Positions 61,857 through 64,000 of a DNA stretch of 64,000 nucleotides are shown here, in pieces. The notes beneath the pieces were generated by a model. It did not search any database. It was not told the origin of the DNA and worked only from the letters and a program-made list of their open reading frames with translations. Source of the stretch: Bacteroidota bacterium (GTDB lineage: Bacteria; Bacteroidota; Bacteroidia; UBA8524); assembly GCA_008933805.1 (NCBI GenBank), contig WBUH01000007.1, positions 1 through 64,000 of the forward strand, read 5' to 3'. The translations under genes and the position numbers were made by a program. Every line of letters starts with the position of its first letter. The first letter of the stretch is position 1.

Positions 61857-63623
61857 ATGAAAAAGCTCTTTCAAAAATCTAAGCAAGCTGCCCAGAAGCT
61901 CATCGCAGCCACCTTTCAAAAGGAATTGCTCACAGCAAGAGCCGCAGCAGCAAGAGAAGCATTGTTCACCGATACCGGAAAAAGAACCCTTGCCGATGGC
62001 ATCGGCAGTATCGCGGCGGCGTTCAATTCGTTATTGGTAAACTGCTACCAGCTCCTCTTTTCTTTTACAGTTTTTACGTTATCCCAAGTACAGGCACAAA
62101 TAGAGGACTTAAAAACACTCCGCGATGAATACGAACGGGAACGGGCACTACATCAGGCCAACCTAAACGGCTATGCATCTTTGTCGGGTGTACTGTTGCG
62201 GTCTTTCCTGTTTGTACTGACGGCAGTGGTTATCGCCACTGGAGACGTAACGATACTTTCAAGTGCTTTACAACTGTTTACTACAAACCTGCTTTCTGCT
62301 CTATTACTTTCCATAGGGGTATGTGTCTCGTTGCTACTTCTGCCCGCGCTTTCCTGCATCCTTGCACAGCGTGCCTCATCGGTTAGGTGGCGAAGACTTA
62401 TAGAATGGGGAAGCTTCTTATTTGTATCACTAATTTTCGTTTTGCTTATTTATGCACGAAGAAGTTTTGATGAGGCGACTGGGCAAGAACAAGATGGGTC
62501 AGCCTACCTGTTTTATTACGGGTTCAATTTACTCAGCTACGTGGTGTTACACCTGATGGCCAAGCTGTTGTTGCTACCTGTACTTAATGATTTGAAGGAA
62601 GCCTGGGCGCGCCATCTGGAAAAAAGGAAAATAAAAAAACTGACCCACACCATCAATCACATTAACAACCAAATCGCAGCCAAACAGGAAGAAGCCGACC
62701 TGCTTATTAATGCCGATGCTGTGGCCGTTTTAATGGAAGAACAAATCGCCCGCCTGTATAGCCAGGTGGTGGCAGCTTTCCGCGAAGCCTACCGCACCCA
62801 TGCACGTTACGGTTTTCCCGATTGGATGGCTGATGAAGAACCCAATCTTGATTTTATCGTAAAAGGCAAACAGCCGTTGAAAGCTACTTCGGCTTCGCAG
62901 GATAGGTTTACCAATACCCGTACGTCTATTGGCTTTAAAATAATAGGGCTTACTGCTCTTATCGGGCTTTCTTCCTGTTCCCTAAATGAACCCAAACCGA
63001 CACGATTTGTAGGGATACTGTATGACCAAACCGCCTACGATACGTTGCACGTAACAGGTAGGGATGTACTAAAACTCTCCGGCCTGCATGAAGACCACGA
63101 CCGCGGCGTGGAAGTGCGCATAGTAACAATAACTGCCAAACAGTTTTCGTCTATGTGCACGTATTCACTTGAAAGCGTATCAGCCCTCACCTCTAATGCT
63201 ACAAAAAGGCCCGGTGCGGTAGCTTTGTTTGAGCGAGGGATAGATTCTTTGATGGATGCTATACCTTCTGTAAGTAACGCATTAAAAGACAGCTCACGTA
63301 TTTTTTATAAACTCTCGCAGGTGGTACGGGAGTTTGTAGCTTGTTCTTTATGCAGTGAAGGGGTGATAGTTGCGCAAACGGATATGATGGAATTCACGGG
63401 GTTATTTTCTTCGTATGCTGATATAAACTCCCTCACAAGTCATCACCCACAGGTAGTTGAGATATTGCAAACAGCCTATCCGTTGCCAAAATTTACAAAA
63501 CCGCTCCGAATTATAATTACCCATAACCCGCCGCTTTCACAGGAGGCTGTGTTTGCGTTTATGATTGGCGTGCTTAAAGACTACTTTGCCCGCTCGAATG
63601 TAACAGTGGAAGTCACTCCGTAG
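61857..63623 (+). CDS. Membrane/coiled-coil protein fused to a lipoprotein-like domain
   Basis: A 588-residue protein. Residues 1-110 are helical (coiled coil TLSQVQAQIEDLKTLRDEYE). Four or five membrane segments follow (~115-135, 140-170, 180-200, 218-240), then a coiled coil (~250-290, KLTHTINHINNQIAAKQEEA). At 357-376 a second hydrophobic stretch ends LIGLSSCSLNEP, an excellent lipobox (Cys374) placed mid-protein, followed by a globular domain (RFVGILYDQTAYD, somewhat like the first strand of a VWA fold, to the end). This looks like a lipoprotein gene joined in frame to a membrane protein, although no internal Met restarts it. Not recognised as a whole; likely part of the element's envelope machinery. 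Confidence 0.6.
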   Translation: MKKLFQKSKQAAQKLIAATFQKELLTARAAAAREALFTDTGKRTLADGIGSIAAAFNSLLVNCYQLLFSFTVFTLSQVQAQIEDLKTLRDEYERERALHQANLNGYASLSGVLLRSFLFVLTAVVIATGDVTILSSALQLFTTNLLSALLLSIGVCVSLLLLPALSCILAQRASSVRWRRLIEWGSFLFVSLIFVLLIYARRSFDEATGQEQDGSAYLFYYGFNLLSYVVLHLMAKLLLLPVLNDLKEAWARHLEKRKIKKLTHTINHINNQIAAKQEEADLLINADAVAVLMEEQIARLYSQVVAAFREAYRTHARYGFPDWMADEEPNLDFIVKGKQPLKATSASQDRFTNTRTSIGFKIIGLTALIGLSSCSLNEPKPTRFVGILYDQTAYDTLHVTGRDVLKLSGLHEDHDRGVEVRIVTITAKQFSSMCTYSLESVSALTSNATKRPGAVALFERGIDSLMDAIPSVSNALKDSSRIFYKLSQVVREFVACSLCSEGVIVAQTDMMEFTGLFSSYADINSLTSHHPQVVEILQTAYPLPKFTKPLRIIITHNPPLSQEAVFAFMIGVLKDYFARSNVTVEVTP

Positions 63624-63624
63624 G

Positions 63625-63659
63625 TTGCGGTATGCTGACGGCGTGTTATGATACCGCAA
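63625..63659. promoter_or_regulatory. Inverted repeat between two genes
   Basis: TTGCGGTAT and ATACCGCAA, 9-bp perfect arms with a 17-base spacer, 2 bases after the stop of the membrane protein. There is no T-run, so it is not a classical terminator; it may be an mRNA processing or attenuation structure, or an operator. Confidence 0.45.
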
Positions 63660-63724
63660 GCAATCCGGCATCCCGGTAAAATCTCCAACGTTTCGGCAAT
63701 TACAGTTCTAACTCTATTTAATAC

Positions 63725-63916
63725 ATGAAAAGCCCTCTTGCATGGGTGTTTAAATCCCGTTTATTTATGGGGAAACACCTGTTAATCGGCATCATCAAAG
63801 ACAGTACGACAAAAACCTACAGCACTCAAAAAGTAACAACCAATACAGGTATCGCAACGGAAACAATTATCCTGCTTTTTGCTATTGCAGGCTATATCTA
63901 CCTGAACGTTCATTGA
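63725..63916 (+). CDS. Small membrane protein, 63 residues
   Basis: A basic N-terminal half (MKSPLAWVFKSRLFMGKHLL) and one C-terminal helix (TETIILLFAIAGYIYLNV). Not recognised. It lies 101 bases after the membrane-lipoprotein fusion and 42 before the next start on the same strand. Short proteins like this are frequent in element-encoded membrane complexes. Confidence 0.45.
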   Translation: MKSPLAWVFKSRLFMGKHLLIGIIKDSTTKTYSTQKVTTNTGIATETIILLFAIAGYIYLNVH

Positions 63917-63958
63917 CAATTATTCTCTAAAACATTCACTTTCTAAATAATATCAATT

Positions 63959-64000
63959 ATGAAATTCGAAGACTTCTTAAAACTACTATATGAGATTATC
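63959..64000 (+). CDS. Start of a gene cut by the right window edge
   Basis: ATG at 63959 opens MKFEDFLKLLYEII and continues past base 64000. The codon usage and AT-rich leader fit the preceding genes. Nothing can be said about function. Confidence 0.45.
   Translation, partial: MKFEDFLKLLYEII

Overview
The window reads as chromosome (with mobile DNA) of a member of the Bacteroidota. The evidence is: very large secreted PKD/Ig-like repeat proteins, one with a type-A type IX secretion (T9SS) C-terminal sorting domain; AT-rich intergenic DNA; several good matches to the Bacteroidota promoter (TTTG, about 20 nt, TAnnTTTG); SusC-free RND efflux lipoproteins; Rhs-tip/immunity debris; and REP palindromes carrying the start of a RAYT-type transposase. 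I cannot name the genus. No rRNA, tRNA or CRISPR array is visible.

Layout. 1-11.9 kb: two divergent giant surface proteins. The left one runs off the window and carries a near-identical array of 82-residue repeats; the right one combines PKD-like modules, a parallel beta-helix and a T9SS sorting domain. 12.1-18.5 kb: a small secreted protein and a complete RND efflux operon (adaptor, pump, outer-membrane channel) with a terminator. 18.5-23.2 kb: a minus-strand graveyard of small immunity-like genes. Each is preceded by the 3' stump of a different gene, and each stump is cut off by a copy of a roughly 165-bp repeat that ends in a REP-like palindrome.

23.9-46.3 kb: one uninterrupted 22.4-kb plus-strand operon of six genes, closed by a strong terminator. 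It encodes a 1014-residue protein with a C-terminal M15-like metallopeptidase signature, a lipoprotein, a DUF6603-like protein of 1376 residues, a 1269-residue protein, a 2695-residue protein (about 1050 residues of PKD-like repeats fused to a cytosolic-looking conserved body) and an 808-residue protein. The giant proteins have no recognisable signal peptide. This is my best candidate for an undescribed multi-protein system. 46.9-49.7 kb: a second REP/immunity cluster that ends in an orphan Rhs-tip toxin with its adjacent immunity gene.

49.7-64 kb: accessory/mobile DNA. It holds a membrane-anchored JAB/MPN-like protein, a ParE/RelE-type toxin-antitoxin pair, an integration module (two tandem tyrosine recombinases, a primase/AAA+ protein and a small ORF), a candidate structured RNA, and a three-gene translationally coupled operon: HTH protein, tRNA-dependent cyclodipeptide synthase and SSS-family transporter. 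It ends with an XRE repressor divergent from a block of coiled-coil and membrane proteins that continues past the window edge.

How the parts may work together is inference. The 18.5-23.2 and 46.9-47.9 kb clusters look like one recombining family of orphan toxin/immunity cassettes. The cyclodipeptide operon looks like a self-contained make-and-transport unit carried next to an integrase module.
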